A stretch of DNA of 64,000 nucleotides, from contig BDDD01000568.1 in the NCBI GenBank assembly GCA_001972305.1, positions 332,433 to 396,432 of the forward strand, read 5' to 3'. Numbering within the stretch: the first letter of the stretch is position 1; every line of letters begins with the position of its first letter. A program made the position numbers and the translations under genes. The notes under the pieces were generated by a model that was given only the letters and a program-made list of their open reading frames with translations, did no database searches and had not been told where the DNA came from. Below, in pieces: positions 22,734 through 33,467 of this stretch. The DNA is from Cephalotus follicularis (Eukaryota; Streptophyta; Magnoliopsida; Oxalidales; Cephalotaceae).

Positions 22734-23460
22734 TATCTACAACTAATCCTTTACAACTTTTACATCTAGACTTATTTGGACCAATAGATGTTAGAAGCCT
22801 AGGAGGAAAATCATATGCCATGGTCATTGTAGACGATTTTTCTAGATATACATGGACTATTTTCTTAGCCCACAAAAGTGAATCTTTTAAAAAATTTTCA
22901 AATTTTTGTAAAATTGTTCAAAATGAAAAAGACACTTCAATTTCTAAAATTAGAAGTGATCATGGAAAAGAGTTTGAAAATCATTTATATGAAAACTTTT
23001 GTAATGAAAATGGTTTTATTCATGAGTTCTCCACTCCTAGACACCTCAACAAAATGGGGTTGTTGAGAGGAAAAATTGAACTCTACAGGAAATATGTAGA
23101 ACACTTTTAAATGAAAATAGTTTACCAAAATACTTTTGGGCTGAAGCAATAAGTACTTCATGTTATATTCTAAATCGTATATCAATTAGGCCTATTCTCA
23201 AAATGACTCCATATGAGTTATGGAGGGGGAGAAAGCCTAATATTAGTTATTTTCATACCTTCGGATGCAAATGCTTTATCCACAATAATGGAAAAGATCA
23301 TCTTGGTAAATTCGACTCAAAAGTCGACGAAGGAATATTTCTTGGTTATTCTTCCACTAGTAGGGCTTATAGATGTTTTCACAAAAGAACTCTATTAGTT
23401 GAAGAATCAATGCATGTTATTTTTGATGAATCTAACCCAAAAATTCCAAAAGAAGTTAAT
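22734..23460 (+). pseudogene. Sir-A integrase
   Basis: The catalytic core is spread over two frames. Frame one has HLDLFGPIDVRSLGGKSYAM, VIVDDFSRYTWTIFLAHKS and IRSDHGKEFEN (the first two catalytic Asp). A one-base loss near 23040 moves the rest (TPQQNGVVERKN with the catalytic Glu, [33 protein letters not shown]) to the next frame, where a TGA interrupts shortly after ERKN. The role was strand transfer of cDNA; the frameshifts make it non-functional. Confidence 0.92.
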
Positions 23461-25227
23461 GTTGATGATTGTGTAGATTTCATTGAAAATGGTGTTAGCA
23501 AGATTAATATAGATGAAGCAAAAAGGGAGGAATCCACCGAAGGAGAGACCCCTCAAGAAGACTATCAAGAGGCACTTCATGACCAAACATTGAAGGTGGT
23601 AAGAGGACATCCACATGAAGCCATTATAGGTAGCCCTAGATTAGGTGTTTCTACTAGAAGTAGTATTAATCATAATTATATTGCATTTTTATCTCAAATC
23701 GAGCCTAAAAATATAAATGAGGCCGAAAAGGATGTAAATTGGATCAATGCCATGCAAGAGGAATTGAACCAATTTGAAAGGAGTAAAGTATGGAACTTTG
23801 TACCTAGACCTAGTAATCAAAATATAATAGGTACAAAATGGGTTTATAGGAATAAGGTAGATGACCAAGGTATTGTAATTAGGAACAAAGCTAGACTTGT
23901 TGCTAAGGGTTATTCCCAAGAAGAAGGAATAGACTTTGATGAATCTTATGCTCCCGTAGCAAGATTAGAATCTATTCGTATGTTGCTTGCATATGCATCT
24001 TTTAAAGATTTTACTATATTTCAAATGGATGTCAAAAGTGCGTTTTTAAATGGGTTAATTAAGGAGGAAGTGTATGTGGAACAACCTCCCGGATTTGAAA
24101 ACCCCCATTATCCTAATCATATTTTTAAGCTTTCATAGGCTTTATATGGACTAAAACAAGCTCCAAGAGCTTGGTATGAAAAGCTTAGTGGATATTTACT
24201 TTAAAATGGTTTTAAAAGAGGCACTATTGACATTACACTTTTTACAAAATCTGTCAATAATGAAATTTTGATTGTTCAAGTGTATGTAGATGATATCATA
24301 TTCGGTTCTACTAACAAAAACTTGTGCAAGAACTTTGCTAAGATTATGCAGGTGGAATTCGAGATGAGCATGATGGGTGAGCTCAATTATTTCCTCGGAC
24401 TTCAAGTCAAACAATTGGAGAAAGGCATCTTCATCAACCAATCAAAGTATGTCAAGGACTTACTTAAGAGATTTGGGATGGAGAGTGATAAAAAGAGCAA
24501 GACACCCATGAGCGCAACAACAAAGCTTGACAAAGATGAGCAAGGTAAGTCAATCGATCAAAAACTATATAGGAGTATGATAGGATCTTTGCTCTATTTA
24601 ACGGCAAGTAGGCCGGATATATTGTTTAGTGTTTGTTTGTGTGCTAGATTCCAAGCTTGTCCCAAAGAATCACATTTGCATGCCGTAAAACGCATTTTCA
24701 AGTATTTAGCATATACACCGATTTTAGGATTCTGGTATCCTAGGAAATCATCATTTGACCTTCACACTTACTCCGATGCCGATTTCGGAGGATATAAGGT
24801 GGATAGAAAGAGCACAAGTGGTACTTGTCAATTCTTAGGCAATATGCTCATTTCTTGGTTTAGCAAGAAACAAAATTCAGTAGCTCTTTCAACTACTGAA
24901 GCTGAATACATTACTGCAGGCAGTTGTTGCGCACAAGTAATGTGGATGAAGCAACAACTTCTTGATTATGGGTTTACTTTTGAAAAAGTACCAATTAGGT
25001 GTGATAACACTGGTGCTATTTGCTTAGGGAAAAACCTTGTTCATAACTCAAGAACCAAGAACATAGACATTAGATATCACTTCATTAAAGACCATATTGA
25101 AAAGGGTGATATAGAACTAGTTTTCGTCCCGACCGAAGAACAAGTCGCGGACATTTTCACCAAACCCTTAGATGAGAACACTTTTTCTAAGTTTAGAGGA
25201 GAATTAGGTTTATGTGAGATTGAATGA
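23461..25227 (+). pseudogene. Sir-A reverse transcriptase and RNase H
   Basis: All in one frame. [71 protein letters not shown], then a TAG at 24136-24138 and a TAA near 24201, then the intact catalytic YVDDIIFGST (24283-24312) and LNYFLGLQV. RNase H: GSLLYLTASRPDI, YSDADFGGYKVDRKSTSG, ALSTTEAEYITA, and the C-terminal HFIKDHIEKGDIELVFVPTE. The frame ends naturally with CEIE and TGA at 25225-25227. The RT active-site Asp pair is kept, unlike in Tek-A and Tek-C. Confidence 0.95.
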
Positions 25228-25815
25228 TGTTTATTATGTTTGAATGATATTCTTGATTGAATGCATAATTAATGTGATGATCTTCATTGGTTATTGTTCT
25301 GTTTTTGGTTGATTTTTTTCTGCTACATTTGCAAAAGAGTCGACTTCTTTTATGGAAATTTTATGCCTTACTAAATCGCGTCGACTCCTTTTCTGGAAAA
25401 ATTCTGACTCATGAAAATGTCATCGATCCTTATTGAAAAACGTCGACTCCTTTGTATTTCACTAATATACGTCGACTACTTTTAAATCACGTCGATGCTT
25501 TTCAAAATGCACCGTTTTTGCAGCTAAATTTTAAAGAACGCGTCGACCTCTTTTTGAATCACGTCGACGTCTTTTGATCAGAAATCGACTTCTTCATAAA
25601 AAGTCGACCTCATGTTCATTTCCTCACTTTACCTCCATTTCTGATTTTTCAAAATTTTTCTTCTCTCTTCGTTTTTCTTCAAAAATCATTCTATTAGGTC
25701 GTAAATCACTTCCTGACTACTTCCCTATATTTAAAAACTGATTTCGTGTCGTCCAAATCCGTCCTTTTTATCATTCTCTGTGTATTTCTCTTGTGCACAC
25801 CACCTGTTCGATAAA
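25228..25815 (+). other. Sir-A spacer between pol and the extra reading frame, with GTCGAC array
   Basis: No coding frame is visible. Positions 25335-25612 hold about ten GTCGACTCCTTTT / GTCGACGTCTTTT / GTCGATGC copies, the same motif family as in the Sir-A LTR but outside it. This may be the leader or promoter region of the downstream frame (inference). Confidence 0.75.
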
Positions 25816-27163
25816 ATGGTTAGAACAAAACAGGGTGGCAAAAAGAAGGGTGCCTCTTCATCTCAGCCTCCGAAATCTGCTACAAAGTAGAGGCTTGAGA
25901 TTAGAGAACCATCTCCCGACCCTGCTCTTCAATCGGATTCCGAATCCGAAGAGCAAGCCTCCATTCCTTTGAGAAGTGTAGCCTTTGTTGACAAAAGGGT
26001 TATGGGAGGAAGAAATATTGATTTAAACTTCTGTTCCTCTGAATTCTCTTTTGTATCTTGGTTAGAGGACCTCAATCTCATTCCTCTAGTTCAAATTTCT
26101 GACCCTTTCTATATCAAATTGGTCAAAGAATTCTATTCTAACCTTAGAATGGCTTCAAACCAAAATGAGGAATTTGCCCTCTTTTCTTCTGTTAAAGGAG
26201 AAAGAATCTATCTAGATGCTAGGATTCTAGCTTCTATTTTACATATTCCACACACCGGTCTATATGTCTTTGAACATAAGAAATGGCCAGAGGTTGAGGG
26301 TTTTCACCCTAACCAAATTTTGTCGATTTTGTATCCTAACGATCCAAATGTACATCCAAATATGGCACTGACCACAAATCGTTTGTCAGTAGACCATCGA
26401 CTTCTCCACCATCTCATTGTTCACCAAATCTTACCCACCGGTGGAGGGTATGCTAAGTTGTCAAGAATGCAAGTCTTTCTTATGTGGTGTATTCTTTCAA
26501 AAATTGAGTTTTGTTTTCCTCTCCTTATGCTTAAGACAATGGTTAGAGCTTTTTCACAAAAGAAATCCGTTCTACCATTCGGATCCATTCTCACCAAAGT
26601 CTTCCAACACTTTCACATTCCACTAGAATGGGAGGTTGCAACAAAATTAAAGAAAGAAGACAAATACAATAAGAGCACTTTAAATCGGATGGGGTGGAAG
26701 AAACAGGAAGGAATCTGGACATATTGCCCCAAAGCGGATCAAGCTCCAAGGATTGCAAGGGAAGAGCAAGAGGACAACCCTCCTTGGGAAGCTCAAGAAC
26801 AAGCTGCCCCTGCCCCTGCTAAGCCCCAAGCTCAAAGCTCCTCATCTACCACTGATTATGATAGGATGATGGAGTTCATGCAATCTCAGTTTGCTTCCAT
26901 GCAAGCCTCGCTTGATGGTAAACTTAAGCAAATCAAAACGCGACTCGGTAGCTTGGCCGAAGACCATAAAATACTTCATGCCGAATATGAAACTATTGAT
27001 GACACCGTCTACTAGGATCTAAGAATTCCTTAAGAGGCGTCTTAAAAGAATGGAACGCAAGCTTGCCGACTCCAAAATTATCGATCGCTGTGAAGAAACT
27101 TCGGGCGATGAAGGTGATGAATCCTCCGATTCCGATACCCCTGCTGCTCCTGCTGGATCTTGA
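25816..27163 (+). pseudogene. Sir-A extra (env-position) reading frame
   Basis: The ATG at 25816 opens a basic N terminus (MVRTKQGGKKKG). A TAG at 25888-25890 interrupts; the same frame then runs open to a TAG at 27013-27015, and a shifted tail (RLKRMERKLADSK, acidic, SDSDTPAAPAGS) reaches a TGA at 27161-27163. The body contains FYIKLVKEFYSNLR, YLDARILASILHIP and KKWPEVEGFHPNQILSIL, which I recognise as the plant-transposon-associated domain often found in such frames; a hydrophobic stretch near FLMWCILSKIEFCFPLLML; a Pro/Ala-rich linker; and a predicted coiled coil (MMEFMQSQFASMQASLDGKL). No signal peptide is seen. SIRE elements are known for a frame in env position; its function is not known, and nothing here shows an envelope role. 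Confidence 0.82.
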
Positions 27164-27790
27164 TTGTTTTTGTTGCTATTTTTAATGAACCTTGATGTTC
27201 ATTTGTATTTCCTTTATAAATTTGTTGTTTGTAAAAGACAATGTTGTCAATGCTTTTATGATATTAATGAAATGTTTATGGATTTGTGTTTATGAAATGA
27301 TGTTGTGAATTAATGTTCATGTTTTTGATACAATTATGTTGAATGAATGAGTTTATAATATGTTGCATAAATGTGGTTTCTAATATTCATTGCCGACACT
27401 TTGATAATTTTTCCAAAATGCCTATACTCACTCTTTTCACCCTTCCTTATATTAAGGGGGAGCTAACATTTTCTGCTTTTTTGTAGTACTTTTTGATGCT
27501 ATACAAAAAAAGGGGAGAATAAGCTCAAAATATATGTTAGTGTCAAAAGGGGAGAACAAAAGGGAAGTTTAGAGCTTAATCTCTCAAGTTAATGTTAACT
27601 TGGAGAAAAAACTCACTTTTTCGAGAAAATGTTCAAGAAAGCATAACTCATGACTTACTTGAATATTGCATACTCAATATAATTTCTGCAAAAGATATAT
27701 CTATTTACGTTTCCTTATATTTCTTAAATTGGTATTACTTTAATTCTTGCCTTTTGAGCAAATTTTTGTCATCATCAAAAAGGGGGAGAT
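27164..27790 (+). other. Sir-A 3' region with repeated purine tracts
   Basis: This non-coding stretch has purine runs near 27455 (AAGGGGGAG), 27508 (AAAAAAAGGGGAGAA), 27546 (AAAAGGGGAGAA) and finally AAAAAGGGGGAGAT (27777-27790) directly before the 3' LTR, which is the likely plus-strand primer. Multiple such tracts are usual in SIRE-type elements. A small open frame at 27592-27804 has no recognisable domain. Confidence 0.85.
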
Positions 27791-29087
27791 TATTGACATT
27801 TTAGTCTCAATCCTTGTTTTGATGATAACATATTTGCATTTAACAAATCTACTTAATGTGCAAGGAATTACAAGATCAATACCAAAGCAAAAATACAATA
27901 TGCAGAAGAAAACATCGACCTTCCAGGAATTGCATCAACGTCCATACCGAAAGACATCGACGCCTTCCAAGAAGACATCGACGCCTTTCATGCCTGAAGT
28001 TACACGACAATTTCACATGAACACATCGACTTCTAAAAGCTAAGACATCGACGTCCGTACGAAAGAAGTCGATCCCTACCCCAAAGACATCGACGTCTTT
28101 AGGTGCCAAAGTTACAGGACATTTTCATGTAATGAGATCGACGCTTATCAGTAAAGACATCGACGTCCGTACGAAAGACATCGACGCCTTTCAATGGACA
28201 TCGATGCCTTCCTAGAGCAACCTGGTTTTCCCAGAAAACACATCGACTCCCACAGAAGAAGTCGACGAGATGTTCAAAGTGTCTATACCTGGAGATTTCC
28301 CAGAAAAGACATCGACGCCTTTTGAAAAGAAGTCGACGTCTTTTTAAATGGACAAACCCGGGAAACCTGGAACGGCTAGTTCAAGCACTACAAACGGGTA
28401 TCAGCTACAAAGACATCGACGCCTTTCTGAAAAAAGTAGACGTCTTTATACCAGCAGAGACAAAAATCAAAGATTGCAGCTATACATTTATTAATCAAAA
28501 GCTTCCACAAATCATGCAACGGCTACAAACCTTTTATGGCTATAAAAGGAAGACTGAAACCTCTGAGAATATGTGGAAAAACAAGTGCAGAACATCATAC
28601 ATACAAAGATCAAACAAAACAAACATCCAAAGATCAAATCAAACTCAAAGAGCTTTCTTTTCACTTTTTAAGCTATTTTCTTGTTCTCACTGAATTGAGT
28701 AATTATCCTGTAATATCCAACCTGTGAGAGGTTTAACTACAAATACTACACATTACACTTCAATTGTAATAGGGGAGTGAACCCTAGTGAATTTGGGGAG
28801 TGAACCCAAAGAGAGTTGTAAGTGATTGAGGTCAATCACAAAGGTGTACCGAATAGCACCCGCAATTGTATTCACAGAACTAGTGGAAACTCAAGGAGGT
28901 CCTTGGGAAAAGTGGACGTAGGCAAGAGTTTGGCGGAACCACTCTAAACTAGTGTTTGCAAATCTCTCTAACTCTATCTCTTTACATTATTGTTTATATT
29001 GATATTGTCCATTATTATTGTTCATTGCGAAAAGTTTAGATTTATTTTAGAAACTACAATTCACCCCCCCCCCTTGTAGTTTATTCA
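27791..29087 (+). repeat. Sir-A 3' LTR (1297 bp)
   Basis: It starts TATTGACATTTTAG (TG changed to TA relative to the 5' LTR) and ends in CA at 29087 after CACCCCCCCCCCTTGTAG. The distal part (28728-29087), absent from the 5' LTR, has the GTGGACGTAGGCAAGAGTTT stretch seen in SIRE LTR ends. The motif array lies at 27905-28450. Confidence 0.92.
27905..28450. repeat. AYATCGACGYCTT motif array, Sir-A 3' LTR
   Basis: About 18 copies, collinear with 20020-20545 except for an extra 21-bp unit: CATCGACGCC at 27955 and again at 27976, where the 5' LTR has one copy at 20061. Confidence 0.88.
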
Positions 29088-29756
29088 ATGCGTATGCAAT
29101 CACCCTACCATGTTGCATAAGAATGCATCCCAATCCTTTCCCAGAAGCATCAGTATAGATGGTGAAACCCTCATTACCCTCAGATAATGCCAACACTGGA
29201 GCCGAAATCAACCGACTCTTCAACTCTTGAAAACTTGCCTCGCAAGAATCATCCCACACAAAACTTGACTTCTTCTGAGTCAACTGTGTTAGTGGTGTAG
29301 CAAGCTTCGAAAATCCCTTGATGAACCTTCGGTAGTAGCCAGCCAATCCCAAGAAACTACGAACCTCTGTAACGTTCCTCGGTTGGGGCCAATCAACAAT
29401 ACTCTCTATCTTCGAAGGATCCACTGACGATCCTTCACTTGACACAATGTGACCTAGGAAAGTCACATGATCTAGCCAAAATTCGCACTTGCTGAATTTG
29501 GCGTATAGTTGTTCCTTCCGTAGTGTCTGTAATACAATTCCCGAGTGCTGCATGTGTTCCTCAATGCTCTTTGAATAAATCAGGTTGTCGTCTAAGAATA
29601 TAACAACAAACTGATCAAAATAGGGTTAGAACACTCTGTTCATGAAACACATAAAGGCTGCAGGAGAATTCGTCAAACCAAACGGCAGTATCAAAAATTC
29701 ATAGTGCCCATATCTGGTTCGAAATGCGGTCTTCTCCACATCACCTTCTCTGATCC
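29088..29756 (-). pseudogene. Tek-B reverse transcriptase C-terminal half and RNase H N-terminal half
   Basis: On the minus strand: RT motifs with the catalytic FLDDNLIYS (near 29590, Asp pair kept), [35 protein letters not shown], then RNase H with [13 protein letters not shown] and GRVIAYA, where Sir-A interrupts. A one-base loss near 29770 separates it from the upstream RT frame, and a TAA lies near 29628 before the catalytic block. Confidence 0.9.
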
Positions 29757-30728
29757 TCAGCTGATGGAACCTGTTCTCAGGTCAAGTTTGGAGAATACAA
29801 TGGATCCTTGCAATTGGTCGAACAACTCCTCTATACATGGCAGAGGATACTTGTTCTTCACAGTCACCTGATTTAGCAGTCTGTAATCGATGCATAGCCA
29901 CATTGATCCATCCATCTTTTTCATAAACAGAACCGGTGCTCCCCAAGGTGATACACTCGGTCTGATAAAGCCCTTATCAAGATAATCTTGCAGTTGAACC
30001 TTCAACTCATTCAGGTCGGTAGGAGCCATTCGGTACGGTGCTCTGGATATAGGAGCAGTTCCAGGCAACAGCTCAATACTGAACTCTATATCCCTCTTCG
30101 GTGGCAACGAAGTGAGTTCATCTGGAAATACATCAGAAAATTCACATACAACAGGCACTTGTTCAATACTGGGCGTACCTTTCGTATGATCAATCACATA
30201 CGCCAAATAACCTTCACATCCTTGCTTGAGATACTTTTGTGCTCGAGTATATGAAATGATCAGAGCAGAAAAATTCTTCTCCCCGATAAACTTGCACTCA
30301 GTCCCATCCTGTAGGTAAAATTTCATCATCTTGTTGTAGCAATCAACACAAGCATGATGAGCATACAGCCAGTCCAACCCCAAGATTACATCAAAATCCC
30401 GGATAGGTAACACTATTAAGTCAGTAGATAATTGGATTCCAGCTACCATGATCTCACAATCTTTCATAACAGTCTCAGATAGAAGAAAAGTACTCGCAGG
30501 AGTACTCACTTCCAATACATAAGGTAGTCTAGAAGTAATACCATGCAAATTGTGAGCAAATTCAGATGCAATGAATGAATGCATCGCACCAGGGTCAATC
30601 AATACATGAGCTAGTATGCCAGATATACAAATAGTACCTCCCATAATAGTAGTAGATTTTGGCACATCATCTTTAGATAAGGTGTAGACCCTACCTTTCA
30701 CAATCCCTTTCCCTGTATCCTTCCGCGG
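29757..30728 (-). pseudogene. Tek-B protease and reverse transcriptase N-terminal half
   Basis: Protease: [10 protein letters not shown], active site [15 protein letters not shown], then [22 protein letters not shown] start: [57 protein letters not shown] and FSKLDLRTG, after which a one-base deletion shifts the frame to a TGA at 29757. The frame is the same as that of gag upstream, from which it is separated by the TAA at 30729-30731 (probably CAA once). Confidence 0.92.
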
Positions 30729-31151
30729 TTAAGCAGCCGCAACACTACCACTAGCACACGCACTTCCCTGTTGGCCACGTGCTTGATCCCTCATCATCGG
30801 GCAACTGTTCAGCATATGATCTTGTGAACCACACCTTAAGCACTTTTCCATCTTCTTCAAGCATTCAGTCTCATCATGGTTTGGGCGACCACAAAAAGCA
30901 CATCCTCCTGAATTCTGTTGACTGTTTCGGCTCAGAGTTCTTGATCGTGAAGTATAGCGTCGAGAACCTCCTTGCCCCCGGTTACCAGACTTTGCCGATT
31001 TAGCAGGATTGTTACTTCCTTGCCCCTGTGACTGTGCAGCCCTTGATTGATTAGCACGAGTCTGTTCTGCTCTCCTTTCATTGGCATCGGCTTCCAGAAC
31101 CATCGCTCTTTCTGCAACATCTACAAAAGAAGTCTGTTGCAGTAATAATAG
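30729..31151 (-). pseudogene. Tek-B Gag C-terminal part with two CCHC knuckles
   Basis: After the Tek-C insertion point the frame gives SFVDVAERAMVLEADANERR, a Gln/Ser/Arg-rich basic linker and two knuckles, CAFCGRPNHDETEC and CLRCGSQDHMLNSC, for RNA packaging. It ends at a TAA (30729-30731). The first residues of the open frame beyond 31151 come from the Tek-C LTR. Confidence 0.9.
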
Positions 31152-31303
31152 TGTAACGCCCAGAAATTTCATGTATCGTAATTTCACAATGTAATGTACT
31201 TTATTGTGGGATCAATAAAATGATGGGTTTTTCCTAATTTGATGATGTTGATGCTAAACTGATTATGTACTTAGAAGTGTGATTACTTGGTATGTACACT
31301 GGA

Positions 31304-31460
31304 GGCAGTCGACTGGAACAGAAGACCAGCCGATTGGATGGCTGCGTATGGGAGCAGTCGACTGGTGGGATGTACCAGGCGACTGGCCAACTGTTGAGCC
31401 AACTGGCAACGAACTGCCAGGCGAGCAGCCGACTGCAGGGTATGGACAGCCGACTGGATC
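31304..31460. repeat. CAGYCGACTG motif array, outer cluster of Tek-C 5' LTR
   Basis: Six copies (CAGTCGACTGG, CAGCCGATTGG, CAGTCGACTGG, CAGGCGACTGG, CAGCCGACTGC, CAGCCGACTGG) lie 150-310 bp from the LTR start and upstream of the TATA-like site. The counterpart in the 3' LTR is at 38670-38830. Confidence 0.85.
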
Positions 31461-31945
31461 GTGCTCTGTTATTTTGCATGTGGCAGAAATCACATGCTAC
31501 AACTGACGGATGGAAGTGGATGCCATCTGTACTTCATGCAGTTAGACGAAAGGATGAAGGGGTCACCTGTGCTTCATGTAAACCTCATGGGGAAAATAAA
31601 TTAGACCTGTGAGTATGTGCATGCATGTGAATGAGGGAATGTGGCATTTAGTGCCATGTGATGGAGCTAGGGGAGGAGGAAGAGAAAACCTCTACATAAA
31701 ATGCCTCTCCTCACCTCTCTCGTCCAGATACTGAAAGGACAAAGAACCAGAGAAAATAGTAGAGAAAAACACAGAGAAAAGATGGATGGAGAGTGTCGCC
31801 ATTGTTGAAGCTTGGAGCTCGGGTTGGAGCTGTTAGGCTGTTCTTGGAGCTACTGGGTTTGGAGTTGGAGCTTGTGGGGAGCTCAGAACGTCTTTGTGGG
31901 AACACAAAGAGGTGGACTTACAGATTCCTAACTTGGAATCAAAAG

Positions 31946-33467
31946 GTAGGGGAAGTTGTAATGGTATTTTGAGCTTAAAATTTCTGAATGCTCTATGATT
32001 TAAATGCCTGGTTTCGAGAGTTGTAGCTACTGGTTTTAGGATATGGTTGCTACTGTTTTCCCATCTGTTATGCTTGCTACTGAGAAGGAAATGTGATTAT
32101 GCGCATGCATGTTGAACCTTTACATGGTATTGGCTTGCATGATGAAATGAATGTTGGATGAACTGTTATATGGTTGATATGACAACCTGTGGTTGTATTC
32201 CTGTCCCTGAGATTGAATTATCTGCTTACCATGATCCATTGGAGTAGATAGATCGATTTGCATGCTACTAGTTCACAGAGCAGTCGACTGTCGAAGGAGG
32301 ACAGCCGACTACTCAATGGAACCAGTCGACTGTCAATGGAAAATAGTCGACTGTTCATACTTTATCCTGCCCAAAAAATAGCGGGAAGTGTAACCTGGGG
32401 AATGTTTTCGAATGGGTGTGCAGTCACAGTCGACTGTTGAAGGACAACAGCCGACTGCCTAATGAACAGTCGACTGGTAGTAGGAACCAGCGGACTACTT
32501 ATATTGCACGACCCAGATTAGCCGACTGGTAAGGATTCTAGCTGACTGGTTGGACTGCTGTTTGCCTAAAACGATGAGAAATGATCCCGATTCCTGCTAG
32601 GATGCATTTGAGCATTTGCATGCATTTCATATACATTGTGTATTGCCTGTTTTGTACTGTTTGTACTCGGATTATGATTTCTAATGTGTTGGTGCTTTAG
32701 AAATACATATGTAAATTTGAAATGCTATATTGAGTACGAAATGAATGCTGATATCGTATTTTCAAACATCTTTGGAAAGCAATTCCACTACTGAAACTGT
32801 TTAAAAGTATTTTCTACTGAAAATGAAATATTTCAAATGTTGTCACTTTTGAAAACATTTTGGAAACAACCTGTCTGTTGTGGATCTAAACGATCACTAC
32901 CGTCTTGTTTACTGTACTGTTACTGCTTGAATTCACTGTTTGCTCTATGAATTGTTATGTGTTTGTGCTTGAGCCACTGGTTGCATGGCGGAGGCTACCA
33001 ATGCCGGCTAAGGGTAGGGTTGACCTAGGGGCCAGGAGTATGGCTGGGTAACTCATTGTACTGTTGGCTTGCTCGGTTTCGTGGAGCAGGGACCGGAGTG
33101 GGAATGTAGCGTGGGGCGAGGAGTTGGCGGCGCTACACATACTGCTTGACTGTTGTGGTCCTATGTGGACATCCTGTACTGCCTGTTGGTTCTTCTCGGA
33201 CATTACTGTGCTAGTTGATGTAGCCCTGGCCGGGTTACTACTGTACTGTTGTTGCATACATATATTTATATATATATATATGCCCCACTGATATTTTACT
33301 GTACCGATAAACATATATATTTTCATATATATAAACTGGGATTTATACTGCACTGCATCATCCATGTATTCATATCATGACATACTTTTAATTTTAACCC
33401 CAAACTACTCTTATGACTTAGCCGAGTGAGGACAAAGGCTAACCCCCTACTTTACTGATTGATGCAG
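31946..33467 (+). other. Putative LTR-internal intron, Tek-C 5' LTR
   Basis: Donor-like AAAAG|GTAGGGGAAG (GT 31946-31947); branch-point-like GGCTAAC (33438-33444) in a conserved block; a C/T-rich stretch CCCCCTACTTTACTG; acceptor-like GATGCAG|T (AG 33466-33467). Length 1522 bp. The 3' LTR keeps the same sites (GT 39317-39318, AG 40835-40836). If spliced, it would bring the LTR leader close to the primer site and gag. This is inferred from conservation across four families and not proven. Confidence 0.5.
32278..32535. repeat. CAGYCGACTG motif array, inner cluster of Tek-C 5' LTR
   Basis: About ten copies, alternating CAGTCGACTG and CAGCCGACT forms, in 255 bp, inside the putative intron. The counterpart in the 3' LTR is at 39650-39925. 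Confidence 0.87.

Larger units (their letters stand above)
19897..29087 (+). mobile_element. Sir-A: SIRE/Maximus-type Ty1/copia element (9191 bp)
   Basis: Plus strand: truncated 5' LTR, gag with three CCHC knuckles, protease, integrase, RT, RNase H, an extra reading frame, several AAAGGGG tracts, and a full 3' LTR. It lies in Tek-B RNase H with near-identical flanks TTGCG (19892-19896) and ATGCG (29088-29092). A long RNase H tail ending near VPTEEQVADIFTKPL, the extra 3' frame and the GGGGGAGAT tract before the LTR are features of the SIRE lineage. It cannot move on its own: the end of the 5' LTR, the primer site and the start of gag are deleted. Confidence 0.93.

Noticed and set aside
22155..25227. 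Intact Sir-A pol read through programmed frameshifts
   Set aside because: The two one-base losses fall inside conserved domains, and there are extra stops at 24136 and 24201, so this is decay rather than recoding.
26417..26626. Short frame inside the Sir-A extra gene
   Set aside because: It is an out-of-frame shadow of the longer frame at 25969-27015.
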